Origin: JBAWYM01 sp037143575 | Lineage (GTDB): Bacteria > Patescibacteriota > Gracilibacteria > Peribacterales > Peribacteraceae | Length of the DNA: 25,114 bases | Direction: 5' to 3' | Assembly (NCBI GenBank): GCA_037143575.1 | Contig: JBAWYM010000025.1 | Coordinates: forward strand, 1-25,114 | Shown here: in pieces, positions 8,901 through 15,392 of the stretch | How positions within the stretch are numbered: position 1 is the stretch's first letter | How the letters are laid out: each line of letters opens with the position of its first letter | Program-made: the position numbers and the translations under genes | The notes under the pieces: generated by a model | The model's database searches: none | Told to the model about the DNA's origin: nothing | The model's input: the letters and a program-made list of their open reading frames with translations, nothing else

Positions 8901-10240
8901 GCATTGCTCGTAACGTCTGTGGGGAGCTCAACAACGAAGTTGTGCTTCGCCGAAATCGTTGCCGTGGAGTTGAAGTCTGCGACGACATCCACCGTGACCG
9001 TCTCGCACTTGGCGATGACGAGCGGGGAGGAGAAGCGGAGCTCAGCTGCCTGGCTCTGGGAGTCAATCGTGCGCTTGCGCGAAACGCGTGCGCCGTTGAC
9101 GGAGAGGTACACACCATCGACGTCAGCCACGGGGCCGAAGCCTTCGTGGAGGACGGTGACGTTCGACACACTCACGCTGTCCGTGCAGGACGACGTGAAA
9201 TCGGTAGCGAGCATCACCACTCCGATAGCACCGCGGGGAACCGTATCACCCTTGGGGCTCTTGGAGGCGATAGAAACCTCGAGATCACCATTACCCTTGA
9301 CGATAGCGGTGTATCCCTTGAACGAGACAGTACCGGCGATGAGCGTGCCATCAGCGGAAGCTGCAACGTTCTTCACTTCGACCGTGTAGGCCTTGTCGGC
9401 AACCGTGTCCTGACCGAGCGTGAGCTCGACCGTGTTGTTGGCGATAAGCTTGGCGGCAGTGACGGAGATGGCCGGCGTTCCGACCGTGTAGTTGGCGATG
9501 GTCTCGGCGGAGTCCTTCTTCACCGCAACGGTGAATTCGACTTCAACCTTGACGGAGTCCGTGGACACCGCAGCCTTCACAGAAGGCTTGGTGACGACGT
9601 TCTTGCCACAATCCACACCGAACTTCAGACCTTGATCGGCGCGGTTGAGCATCACGACCATCTCGGCGCGATTCAGCTTGTCGCCGGGGCGGACGGTGCC
9701 CGAGGGGTCACCCTGGAGGACGCAGTGATCGGCGGCCGTCTGAACGACGGACGTGTACCACTGGCCGGACGGGTTATCCACGAACTGAGGAGCGGCACCG
9801 GTGCTCTCGAGGGCAAATGCCTGCACGACGAGCTTGGCGGCCTCCGCACGGTTGACGTTGTCCAACGGGCGGGCGTAGCACGGCTTCTTGCCGTAGCACG
9901 CTCCGTCACCGGAGACCCAACCTTCCTTCCCTGCTTCCTCCATGTAGGAGTAGTACCACGCGCCGGTCGGCACGTCGTTGAAGCTGGGAACGGCAGGCGG
10001 TGTGGACAGAAGTCCACCCTGCGTCATGACGAGGAGTTTGACGAACTCCGCGCGACTCGCGGAATCGCCACCCCGGAAACGGGGCTGTGTGGCATCGAGG
10101 TAGCCGGCATCCGTGAAGGACTGGACGGCAGACTCGTACCAAACGCCCGCGGGAACGTCGCTGAACTTGGCGAGAACAGTACCGACTTGCGTCAGCATGA
10201 TCGCCGCTACAGCCACGCCCGCTAATGTTCGCTTAAACAT
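5909..10240 (-). CDS. large secreted SLH-domain surface protein (S-layer candidate)
   Basis: 1443 residues. Start ATG at 10240 is chosen over upstream codons because it gives a clean signal peptide: basic MFKRT, hydrophobic LAGVAVAAIMLTQVG, and a likely cut after VLA at residue 24. Three SLH repeats follow: FSDVPAGVWYESAV (25-75), FNDVPTGAWYYSYM (86-143) and FVDNPSGQWYTSVV (152-203), each with an NRAE/SRAE motif near its end. SLH domains in known proteins anchor to pyruvylated cell-wall polymers. The rest is a long Ser/Thr/Val/Gly-rich series of beta-sandwich-like segments with few Lys. It includes one EF-hand/dockerin-like loop, DTNNDRKVDS, that could bind calcium, and scattered Cys. There is no sortase motif or C-terminal membrane anchor. 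The leader is pyrimidine-rich with no Shine-Dalgarno, and an intrinsic terminator follows. Most likely the main surface layer protein, but size and SLH domains alone cannot prove that. Confidence 0.9.
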   Translation of the reverse strand: MFKRTLAGVAVAAIMLTQVGTVLAKFSDVPAGVWYESAVQSFTDAGYLDATQPRFRGGDSASRAEFVKLLVMTQGGLLSTPPAVPSFNDVPTGAWYYSYMEEAGKEGWVSGDGACYGKKPCYARPLDNVNRAEAAKLVVQAFALESTGAAPQFVDNPSGQWYTSVVQTAADHCVLQGDPSGTVRPGDKLNRAEMVVMLNRADQGLKFGVDCGKNVVTKPSVKAAVSTDSVKVEVEFTVAVKKDSAETIANYTVGTPAISVTAAKLIANNTVELTLGQDTVADKAYTVEVKNVAASADGTLIAGTVSFKGYTAIVKGNGDLEVSIASKSPKGDTVPRGAIGVVMLATDFTSSCTDSVSVSNVTVLHEGFGPVADVDGVYLSVNGARVSRKRTIDSQSQAAELRFSSPLVIAKCETVTVDVVADFNSTATISAKHNFVVELPTDVTSNAQKVTGNFPLRGETFDVAAVTSGIITVSYHSVNPNQVKVGDKGAIVGKFEVAANSTEDQTVYSVTLQQNGSASDGDIANIAVRRTDGTVLTNTVAQTVGNFVTLVFDPPFTVLEGDRITLEVVADIANGADKNVQLHFEESSDLFAVGSLYGYGVNGQLYGSQIAIPNDNATTVSIDAGQFTIGINGPSQAQYTSSTKGAVLANVSFATGGDDVNVRDLYIAIQGQTSSGYYMCASGGANATGCATPDTIVNMLESVQLRNSKTGQTISGVRQTTAATDYGQSPLTNKGIYQVYRFDDFVIHGQQDWVLSVSFISNSGGHPGNGDKFTAYICGEPTNVLDTNTPPSLTTNDAGCNFGGILSSTATTSTTSPDAATVSLTPPAPLAVHYQMKVEGLSTGDKIGDVRPRGTIVGLSQQVVDASLTVQTNNLKTRDSAVKNTPDIALLQFETKASAAEDVLITKVVFDAQSGSLLNATNYTLWVDTNNDRKVDSVLQSGAAPTSGAAGTVSFSQMLSGGALIKKSQSAVFEVHAQVASSFQTNAGLMLRFATGQTNYIEAIKMSNGASLSGLKLNGFCGVTKCDITITAPTNSKLGTNWGFLNSGNLFVTADLGTSYSARQILAGTLSEPLLRLKFYADREDIDVSDLVLNSSGSNADTIGALELWPVGATDKLVSSTSCGTDDVLTTNVGAGVTTTSAFCFSGMKKQLVVKRSSPLYVDVRARINSNDGSNGVSAQIIALFLDATPTATKGTSGSGSVRGSGVGTAADLKGNVVHDGSGIAYIGTETITAANSRIVSKFNTTVLSKFASVTNGMAAIDSSLHATDSEPLGSFTFTVMSNLNAGDGGSNSEMKSIVFGVSSTNVTIDGSTFRLLNSTSGSSNTFACTPYKNDGTTAIGTASGSFVVVCPSISGITTQMNMNSATTFTLLAKVLNANTSTNGQGSLTVSISNFNDPVKAYGTASTAGHIQWIDHNASGIVFNWIDYPIGTGTVNSLTKTNG

Positions 10241-11017
10241 AAGAGAGTATGGAAAGAGAGAAATAAAACGAAGTAAGAACAGTGAATCGAATGTAATTTG
10301 AAGAGGTGTATCTGCAACGGGCACCTGTCTCCCTGCGCTCTTGTGTGCGAGAACGAACGATTCCTTCCCGATCAACGGGGAGGGCGCTCTTCTCCTTATA
10401 TATAAAGAGGGTGTCACGAGGCCAGAGAGATCCTTTATCCAGGGGGACCGTCACCAGAGATGCACGACTCGCACAGAAGACCTGCCTAGTAATAAGGAGG
10501 TCGCGAGTGTGAAACTTGTCTTGCTGCTCCCGGTAGGGAGAAACGAAAGGCAAGGCGCCGAATTGTCAAAGGGCGTGTACACAGACCACACTCTCTCCCA
10601 CGCATTTCCGGAGAGAAGCAGATCTTGGAGATCCTAGGCAGGGAACCCCCTACCTGCAAGATCCCATGATGATCCATGCACTGCGATAAACGCGGCATTC
10701 CGGTGTGTGTTACAGACCGCCCAGAGAATAGTTTGGCGAAATGCATGGATTTTCATCACTGAATCGACGATTCTCCTGGGTATTACTGGAGCAAAGCACG
10801 AGAAGTGGCATAGGGGATATGTATCCATTTCTTGTTGATGAAATCGAATAGTATTGTATAGAAAAAGTGCTATGTGTGTGGATTGCTTAACATGAGGTAT
10901 AGAGGCGGGAACATTCGAAGGGATAAATGAAGGTCGAGTACCGGAATAACAGGAAAGCAGATTCTGCGAGTCCCGATATTCTGATCGTCAGTGATTCAGA
11001 TATTCGATTTTTATCTC
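10241..11017 (-). other. long non-coding upstream region of the S-layer gene
   Basis: 777 bases with no convincing gene, upstream of the S-layer gene and downstream of cysS, both on the minus strand. Possible RNA stems are CCTTCCCG/CGGGGAGG (10363-10383) and GATCTTG/CAAGATC (10621-10663) with an inner GCAGG/CCTGC. TTATATATAA lies at about 10397-10406. The region may hold the promoter and a structured 5' leader, or a small RNA. I saw none of the signature motifs of RNase P RNA, tmRNA or tRNA. Confidence 0.4.
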
Positions 11018-11152
11018 ATACCATTTCCATTTCAATCTGACACTCAATCAAGATGTCATGGTGAGCGTAGTCGAACCATGACATCGGCATGTCGCCCTTC
11101 GACTCCGCTCAGGGTGACATGCCTTTGTATACTTTTGAATTGGAATTGGTAT
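11018..11152. mobile_element. composite MITE-like element downstream of cysS
   Basis: Terminal inverted repeats ATACCATTTCCATTTC (11018-11033) and GAATTGGAATTGGTAT (11137-11152) match at 14 of 16 bases. Inside lie two family-1 hairpins in opposite orientation, back to back: 11052-11085 (arms GATGTCATGGT/ACCATGACATC, perfect) and 11086-11123 (arms GGCATGTCGCCCT/AGGGTGACATGCC). No ORF is inside. The right end touches the cysS stop codon, so the element probably also shapes the cysS 3' end. Confidence 0.6.
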
Positions 11153-12627
11153 CACATCTTCCGCACCTTCTGTCCCTCACCGGTGTCCTTCACTTCAAAT
11201 CCTTTCTTGCTAATCTCATCGCGCAGACGATCGGACTCTGCGAAATCTTTTGAAGCGCGCGCTGCTGCCCGTGCATCCACAAGCGCTTGAATATCAGCAG
11301 GAATTGCGAATACTTCTTCTGGATCGAAGCAGCCAAAGGTGCGACGGACTTCGTCAATAAACATCAGGAGACCCTGACGATCATTCGCTGAAAAACCAGA
11401 AACATTTCGGGACCACGACATGCAATCGAAAATGACAGCGAGTGCTTCTGAAACATTGAGATCCGCGTTCATCGCATCCGCGAATTTCGCGCTCCAATTC
11501 TGTGCATCTTCCTTTGAATCCTTTCCATCATTTCCTTCCTTTCCATCCTTCTCCATCTCCCCCATCCAATCCATAATCTTTCGCCGTGCTTTCATGGTAT
11601 CTTCCATCCCCTTCCAAGAGAACTTCAGATTCGTCCTGTAATGCACAGAAAGCAGGTAATAACGCAGATCCAACGGACTGAATCCCTTTTCGATAATGTC
11701 CGATATACTTAACACATTGCCAAGACTCTTACTCATCTTCTGATCGCCGATATCCACTCTCCTGCGGTGGACCCACATGCGCACAAAGGGCTTCTTGCCG
11801 CTGCTCGCCTCGCTCTGGGCTGTCTCACACTCGTGATGCGGGAAGATATTGTCCGCGCCACCTGTGTGGAGATCGATCTGCTCGCCGAGGATCGTCCTGC
11901 TCATCGCCGAACACTCGATGTGCCATCCGGGGAATCCTTCGCCCCACGGTGATGTCCATCGGAGAACATGCTGCGCATTGTGCCCCACACACTTCTTCCA
12001 GAGCGCGAAGTCTGCCGGGTGCTTCTTCTCTTCATCGACACTCACACGCGCACCGGCATTGAGCTGGTCGAGTGTATTGCCCGAGAGCTTCCCGTACTCT
12101 GTGAATGTTTGCACGTCGAAGTAGATACCGTCATCGGTTTCGTAGGCGTGACCCTTCGCCAGTAATTCCTGAATGATGACGATCATCTGGGCAACGTACT
12201 CACTCGCACGCGGGCGCGCTGTCGGCTCGAGAATGTGAAGGGAGAGTTCATCTTCCAAATACTGACGCGTGTACATCTCGGCAACGGCGAGGACGTCGGC
12301 CATCGCAACCACCGCACCTTTGCCGCGCTTTTCCTCGGCAATGCGGCGCGCCTCCTTCTCCACCTTGTCCTCTCCGGTATCGGCATCGGCAACTAAATGT
12401 CCCACGTCCGTGATGTTCTTCACGTGCTTGACGGTGTAGCCCGATACCTCCAGCCACCGGCGCAGCAGGTCGGCCATGAGGAAGGAGGAGTAATTGCCGA
12501 TGTGCGGTCGACCGTACACGGTGGGTCCGCAGGTATACATGCTCACCTCCTTATTATGGGCGGGCTGGAAAACCTCCTCGCGCTTTGCGAGGGTGTTGTA
12601 GAGGCGGAGGGGTGAGACGGATGTCAT
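11152..12627 (-). CDS. cysS: cysteinyl-tRNA synthetase
   Basis: Class I aminoacyl-tRNA synthetase that charges tRNA-Cys. 491 residues, slightly longer than E. coli CysS. The ATP site shows PHIGN (HIGH motif, residues 41-45) and KMSKS (297-301). Zinc ligands are C33 (YTCGPTVY), C239 (HIECS), H264 and E268 (IFPHHECE). The tRNA-binding C-terminal part follows (NADLNVSEALAVIFD, then ARAAARASKDFAESDRLRDEI, the usual end helix). Odd: residues 356-367 are a six-residue direct repeat, DGKEGN-DGKDSK, from an 18-base DNA repeat in the linker before the anticodon-binding helical domain. Start ATG at 12627 has CTTCGTCT before it, with no Shine-Dalgarno. Divergent from fbaB. Confidence 0.97.
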   Translation of the reverse strand: MTSVSPLRLYNTLAKREEVFQPAHNKEVSMYTCGPTVYGRPHIGNYSSFLMADLLRRWLEVSGYTVKHVKNITDVGHLVADADTGEDKVEKEARRIAEEKRGKGAVVAMADVLAVAEMYTRQYLEDELSLHILEPTARPRASEYVAQMIVIIQELLAKGHAYETDDGIYFDVQTFTEYGKLSGNTLDQLNAGARVSVDEEKKHPADFALWKKCVGHNAQHVLRWTSPWGEGFPGWHIECSAMSRTILGEQIDLHTGGADNIFPHHECETAQSEASSGKKPFVRMWVHRRRVDIGDQKMSKSLGNVLSISDIIEKGFSPLDLRYYLLSVHYRTNLKFSWKGMEDTMKARRKIMDWMGEMEKDGKEGNDGKDSKEDAQNWSAKFADAMNADLNVSEALAVIFDCMSWSRNVSGFSANDRQGLLMFIDEVRRTFGCFDPEEVFAIPADIQALVDARAAARASKDFAESDRLRDEISKKGFEVKDTGEGQKVRKM

Positions 12628-12685
12628 AGACGAAGGATAGCGAAGAATTCCTGCATGGACGAGGCAGTTTCTGGTTGTTAGCCTG

Positions 12686-12717
12686 CCCAGCGTAGCTCCC
12701 GCAGGAGCGAAGTTGGG
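12686..12717. repeat. family-3 hairpin repeat
   Basis: CCCAGCGTAGCTCC, CGCA, GGAGCGAAGTTGGG: 11 of 14 arm positions pair. Its reverse complement resembles the block at 13491-13519 inside fbaB (shared CCC.ACTTCGC, CC..CGGG and CGC.GGG). Confidence 0.7.
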
Positions 12718-12790
12718 TTATTGGTTATTAGTTTTTTCTTCGATGGAGCCCTGAAGGAAGAAACTAACAACTAACAAACTAATAACTATC
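12714..12790. repeat. inverted pair of AACTAAT-type heptamer arrays
   Basis: Left arm GGGTTAT, TGGTTAT, TAGTTTT (12715-12735). Right arm AACTAAC, AACTAAC, A, AACTAAT, AACTATC (12762-12790). They can pair across a GATGGAGCCCTGAAG centre to make a long hairpin upstream of fbaB. Same heptamer family as inside the femAB-like gene. Confidence 0.75.
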
Positions 12791-12846
12791 GAACTGATCG
12801 CTCCCGTCAATTATGCTAATCTCCACTCACCTTCCCCACCAACCCC

Positions 12847-13947
12847 ATGGACTTCTCCACTATCAAAACCCACCTCGGCTCCGACGCTGATTCCCTCCTC
12901 AAGCACGAATGCAAAGGAATCGCGAAGAGTCGCCTCCACCTCCCGGGCCCCGACCACGTGAAGGACATGTTCGGCATCTCGGATCGGCCGAAGGAAGTGC
13001 AGAAGAATCTCCAGTCGCTCTACGATCACGGTCGTCTCGGCGGCACCGGCTACCTCAGTATCCTCCCGGTGGATCAAGGGATCGAACATTCTGCGGGCGC
13101 ATCCTTCGCGAAGAATCCTGATTATTTCGATCCGGAGAACATCGTGAAATTGGCCGTGGAAGGCGGTTGCAACGCCGTGGCATCGACCTTCGGGGTGCTG
13201 GGAATGGTCGCCAAGAAATACGCGGAGAAAATTCCCTTCATCGTGAAGATCAACCACAACGAGCTCCTCACTTACCCTAATGCTTTCGACCAAGTGATGT
13301 TCGGCACGATCGAAGAAGCACACAACATGGGAGCACTCGGGGTGGGCGCGACGATCTACTTCGGCTCACCGGAATCGCGCAGGCAAATCGTGGAAATCGG
13401 GCAGGCCTTCTCGCGCGCGCATGACCTCGGGATGTTCACGGTCCTGTGGTGCTATTTGCGTAACAAAGATTTTAAACAGGCAGACAAGGACCCCACTTCG
13501 CCCTCGGGGCTTCGCGGGGTGGATTACCACGTTTCCGCTGACCTCACCGGCCAGGCCAATCACCTCGGCGTGACCCTGGAAGCCGACATTATCAAGCAGA
13601 AGCTCCCGGAGAATAACGGCGGCTATCCGGCGATGAGCCCGGAGGGCAAGTACGGCAAGAGCGATCCCCGGATGTACAAAGAGCTCTGCACCGATCACCC
13701 AATCGACCTCGCGCGCTGGCAGGTAGCCAATTGCTATATGGGCAGAGTGAGCCTCATCAACTCCGGCGGAGCTTCCGGCAAAGACGACCTCGCGCAAGCG
13801 GTGAAGACCGCGGTGATCAACAAGCGTGCAGGAGGAGCGGGATTGATTTCGGGAAGGAAGGCGTTCCAGAAGCCGAAGGTGGAAGGGATTGCCCTACTGA
13901 ATGCGATTCAGGATGTGTATCTGTGCGAGGAGGTCACTGTCGCGTAG
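12847..13947 (+). CDS. fbaB: class I fructose-bisphosphate aldolase, FbaB/DhnA type
   Basis: Cleaves or forms fructose 1,6-bisphosphate through a Schiff-base lysine. 366 residues, closely parallel to E. coli FbaB over its whole length: GRLGGTGYLSILPVDQGIEH, VKINHNELLTYPN, GATIYFGSPESRRQI, YHVSADLTGQANHLGVTLEA, INSGGASGKDDL, INKRAGGAGLISGRKAF. The Schiff-base lysine is in DIIKQKLPENNGG (K250 or K252; the former aligns with the E. coli site). Residues about 212-222 (KQADKDPTSPSGLRGVDYH) are about 11 residues longer than the E. coli loop (KKDGVDYH). That DNA is a family-3 hairpin. Start ATG at 12847 aligns with the family N-terminus. Stop TAG. Two family-1 hairpins lie in its 3' region. Confidence 0.96.
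   Translation: MDFSTIKTHLGSDADSLLKHECKGIAKSRLHLPGPDHVKDMFGISDRPKEVQKNLQSLYDHGRLGGTGYLSILPVDQGIEHSAGASFAKNPDYFDPENIVKLAVEGGCNAVASTFGVLGMVAKKYAEKIPFIVKINHNELLTYPNAFDQVMFGTIEEAHNMGALGVGATIYFGSPESRRQIVEIGQAFSRAHDLGMFTVLWCYLRNKDFKQADKDPTSPSGLRGVDYHVSADLTGQANHLGVTLEADIIKQKLPENNGGYPAMSPEGKYGKSDPRMYKELCTDHPIDLARWQVANCYMGRVSLINSGGASGKDDLAQAVKTAVINKRAGGAGLISGRKAFQKPKVEGIALLNAIQDVYLCEEVTVA
13491..13519 (+). repeat. family-3 hairpin inside fbaB, in frame
   Basis: CCCC ACTTCGCCCTCGGGGCTTCGC GGGG. It falls exactly in the codons that make fbaB longer than E. coli FbaB and resembles the reverse complement of the intergenic copy at 12686-12717. Confidence 0.65.
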
Positions 13948-13952
13948 CGCAA

Positions 13953-13978
13953 TGATCCTGAGCTTGTCGGATGGATGA
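13953..13978. repeat. decayed family-1 hairpin
   Basis: TGATCCTGAGCTTGTCGG followed by ATGGATGA, just past the fbaB stop. It has the CCTGAGC..GTCG core, but the right arm is disturbed. Confidence 0.5.
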
Positions 13979-14050
13979 CGGTGGCGTGATGGATTGGCCA
14001 TTGCTTATCCCAACGCAGTCTTCGATCTCAATGATCATTCATGCGCCCAA

Positions 14051-14090
14051 AAAAATGCCATAGTTCGACTACGCTCACTATGACATTTTT
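14051..14090. repeat. family-1 hairpin repeat, copy G
   Basis: 14-base arms AAAAATGCCATAGT and ACTATGACATTTTT (one mismatch) around TCGACTACGCTC. The A and T runs at both ends would let it act as a two-way terminator between the converging fbaB and ndk. Confidence 0.85.
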
Positions 14091-14120
14091 CATCTGCAAA
14101 CAATCGCCATCATGGCAGTC

Positions 14121-14160
14121 AATCATGTCATCCTGAGCGGAGTCGAAGGACGACATGATT
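14121..14160. repeat. family-1 hairpin repeat, copy H
   Basis: 14-base arms AATCATGTCATCCT and AGGACGACATGATT (one mismatch) around GAGCGGAGTCGA. It ends six bases before the ndk stop codon. Confidence 0.88.
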
Positions 14161-14166
14161 GTGCAC

Positions 14167-14670
14167 CTACCCCTGCGGATACACCCGATCCACTAATTCC
14201 GGAATCAGTCTCGCGATTTGTTCCCGCGGGAAGATATTGGCAATCTCCGCATCTGCAAAACCCTGATCCTCCGATGAATGGATGGCATTGAAGATTCTTG
14301 TCCCTTGCTTGAAGCCGTACTTTCCTCTGATCGTATAATCGGGTGCCTTATCGGGATCTGTCGGACCCGCAACGTCGCGAATCGCCTGGATCATTCCTGG
14401 TTTACCTCCATAGATCATGGCCATCACCTCTGTTCGCGTCATATCCGCAACAATTTGAGAGAAGAAGTCCCTCGTGACGAGATGTGAATAGTGCCGCTCT
14501 AATTGCTGTTGAGTGAATTGGAAGACGAGACTGGCCCGTTGCCGGATTTCTATCTGCTTTTGATTCAACACACTAAATTCCAACTGTGCCATCGCTGGCG
14601 CAACGAGGCCTCTTTTCACAATATCCGGCTTGAAGAGGACGAGGGAGAATTCTTGTTGCACAGCAGTCAT
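14167..14670 (-). CDS. ndk: nucleoside diphosphate kinase, divergent
   Basis: Transfers the gamma phosphate from ATP to other NDPs through a phospho-histidine. 167 residues, longer than the usual 135-150. Landmarks: FSLVLFKPDIVKRGLV (N-terminal beta strand and K of the active site), YGGKPGMIQAIRDVAGPTDP, YTIRGKYG (the GTIRGDFG segment), and NAIHSSEDQGFADAEIANIF with catalytic H131. The canonical HGSDS after the histidine is HSSED here, and GDFG is GKYG. Both are conservative departures that still permit activity. The extra length lies mainly between residues 40 and 75. The gene is more AT-rich than its neighbours. It lies 42 bases after the unknown 209-residue ORF, probably on one transcript with it. 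Leader TTTCTTTCTTATTTGT, no Shine-Dalgarno. Confidence 0.9.
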   Translation of the reverse strand: MTAVQQEFSLVLFKPDIVKRGLVAPAMAQLEFSVLNQKQIEIRQRASLVFQFTQQQLERHYSHLVTRDFFSQIVADMTRTEVMAMIYGGKPGMIQAIRDVAGPTDPDKAPDYTIRGKYGFKQGTRIFNAIHSSEDQGFADAEIANIFPREQIARLIPELVDRVYPQG

Positions 14671-14712
14671 ACAAATAAGAAAGAAACATATAATAATAAG
14701 ATCACTTCTCTA

Positions 14713-15342
14713 TTACACCATGGCATCTTCCTGAACGCTTGAAGTAGATGTATGAAGGGCCATATCAGGGCTTATTACTGAGAAAGCTTCCGAACCATTT
14801 GATTGTGGTAAATCTACTAAAGGCCTGATTTCTTGAGTAAAAGAATAAATGGCACCACCTGGTTGTGTACTATCTGCGGTCACGTCGTGTGGTACAGAAA
14901 ACTGACCTAACCCAAGATCAACTAACTGACCGAATAACACTGCAATTTTTCCTACTTCTCGCTCTAGTACCTGAACAGATGTTTGTGCTCTTTGGAGCCG
15001 CTCCCCTGTAACCGATCTCCACGCGCCCCGCAGATTATATTCAAGAGCCTCTTGCAATGGCATTTCTTCTGTGGTGACCATTAGTGCTTCACGAATAGCT
15101 ATCACCAATTCTCTAATCCGACCATTTTCCATTAAAGCTTCGATTGTAATCCCAAGCGCTTCAGAAGCTGAAGGTTGATTCCCTTCAGTATCCAACAAAT
15201 TTAAATAATATTTGAGTCGTCCCGCATATTGTTCGATTATTTGCAGAGTCTTCAATGCCGTTGCATAACAAGGCATTACTTCCGTGTAAAATTTATGCGA
15301 AGGAGCACGCTGCTTGAGAACCTCAATAGGGGATAAGGACAT
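14713..15342 (-). CDS. hypothetical protein, 209 residues, mostly helical
   Basis: Not recognised. The N-terminal 150 residues read as amphipathic helices (SHKFYTEVMPCYATALKTLQ, then ASEALGITIEALMENGR and RLQRAQTSVQVLEREVGKIA). The last 60 are polar and low in structure (TQPGGAIYSF, SISPDMALHTS-like). No signal peptide or membrane helix. It has its own strong promoter (TTGACA, 16 bases, TATATT) positioned so that transcription would begin at or next to the ATG, which predicts a leaderless mRNA. ndk follows after 42 bases. The base composition is AT-rich compared with yidC upstream. Either a lineage-specific gene or a highly divergent member of a known family. Confidence 0.65.
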   Translation of the reverse strand: MSLSPIEVLKQRAPSHKFYTEVMPCYATALKTLQIIEQYAGRLKYYLNLLDTEGNQPSASEALGITIEALMENGRIRELVIAIREALMVTTEEMPLQEALEYNLRGAWRSVTGERLQRAQTSVQVLEREVGKIAVLFGQLVDLGLGQFSVPHDVTADSTQPGGAIYSFTQEIRPLVDLPQSNGSEAFSVISPDMALHTSTSSVQEDAMV

Positions 15343-15348
15343 AATGTA

Positions 15349-15376
15349 AATATAACAAATTCTACACGATTGTCAA
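15349..15376 (-). promoter_or_regulatory. sigma70-type promoter, leaderless, for the 209-residue ORF and ndk
   Basis: On the minus strand: -35 TTGACA (15376-15371), 16-base spacer, -10 TATATT (15354-15349). Only six bases separate the -10 from the ATG at 15342, so the expected start of transcription coincides with the A of ATG. Confidence 0.8.
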
Positions 15377-15392
15377 CAACTCAAATCACCCC

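Larger units (their letters stand above)
12628..12846. other. divergent intergenic region cysS / fbaB
   Basis: Contains a family-3 hairpin (12686-12717) and an inverted pair of AACTAAT-type heptamer arrays (12714-12790). No Shine-Dalgarno precedes fbaB; the last bases are CTTCCCCACCAACCCC. TATGCTAAT at about 12813-12821 is a possible -10 region for fbaB. Confidence 0.5.

Noticed and set aside
7943..10225. 760-residue plus-strand open frame
   Set aside because: Antisense shadow of the SLH protein gene; Asp/Arg/Gly/His-rich composition typical of such shadows.
10900..10960. tRNA-like T-loop (GGTCGAGTACC)
   Set aside because: No acceptor, D or anticodon arms could be matched around it.
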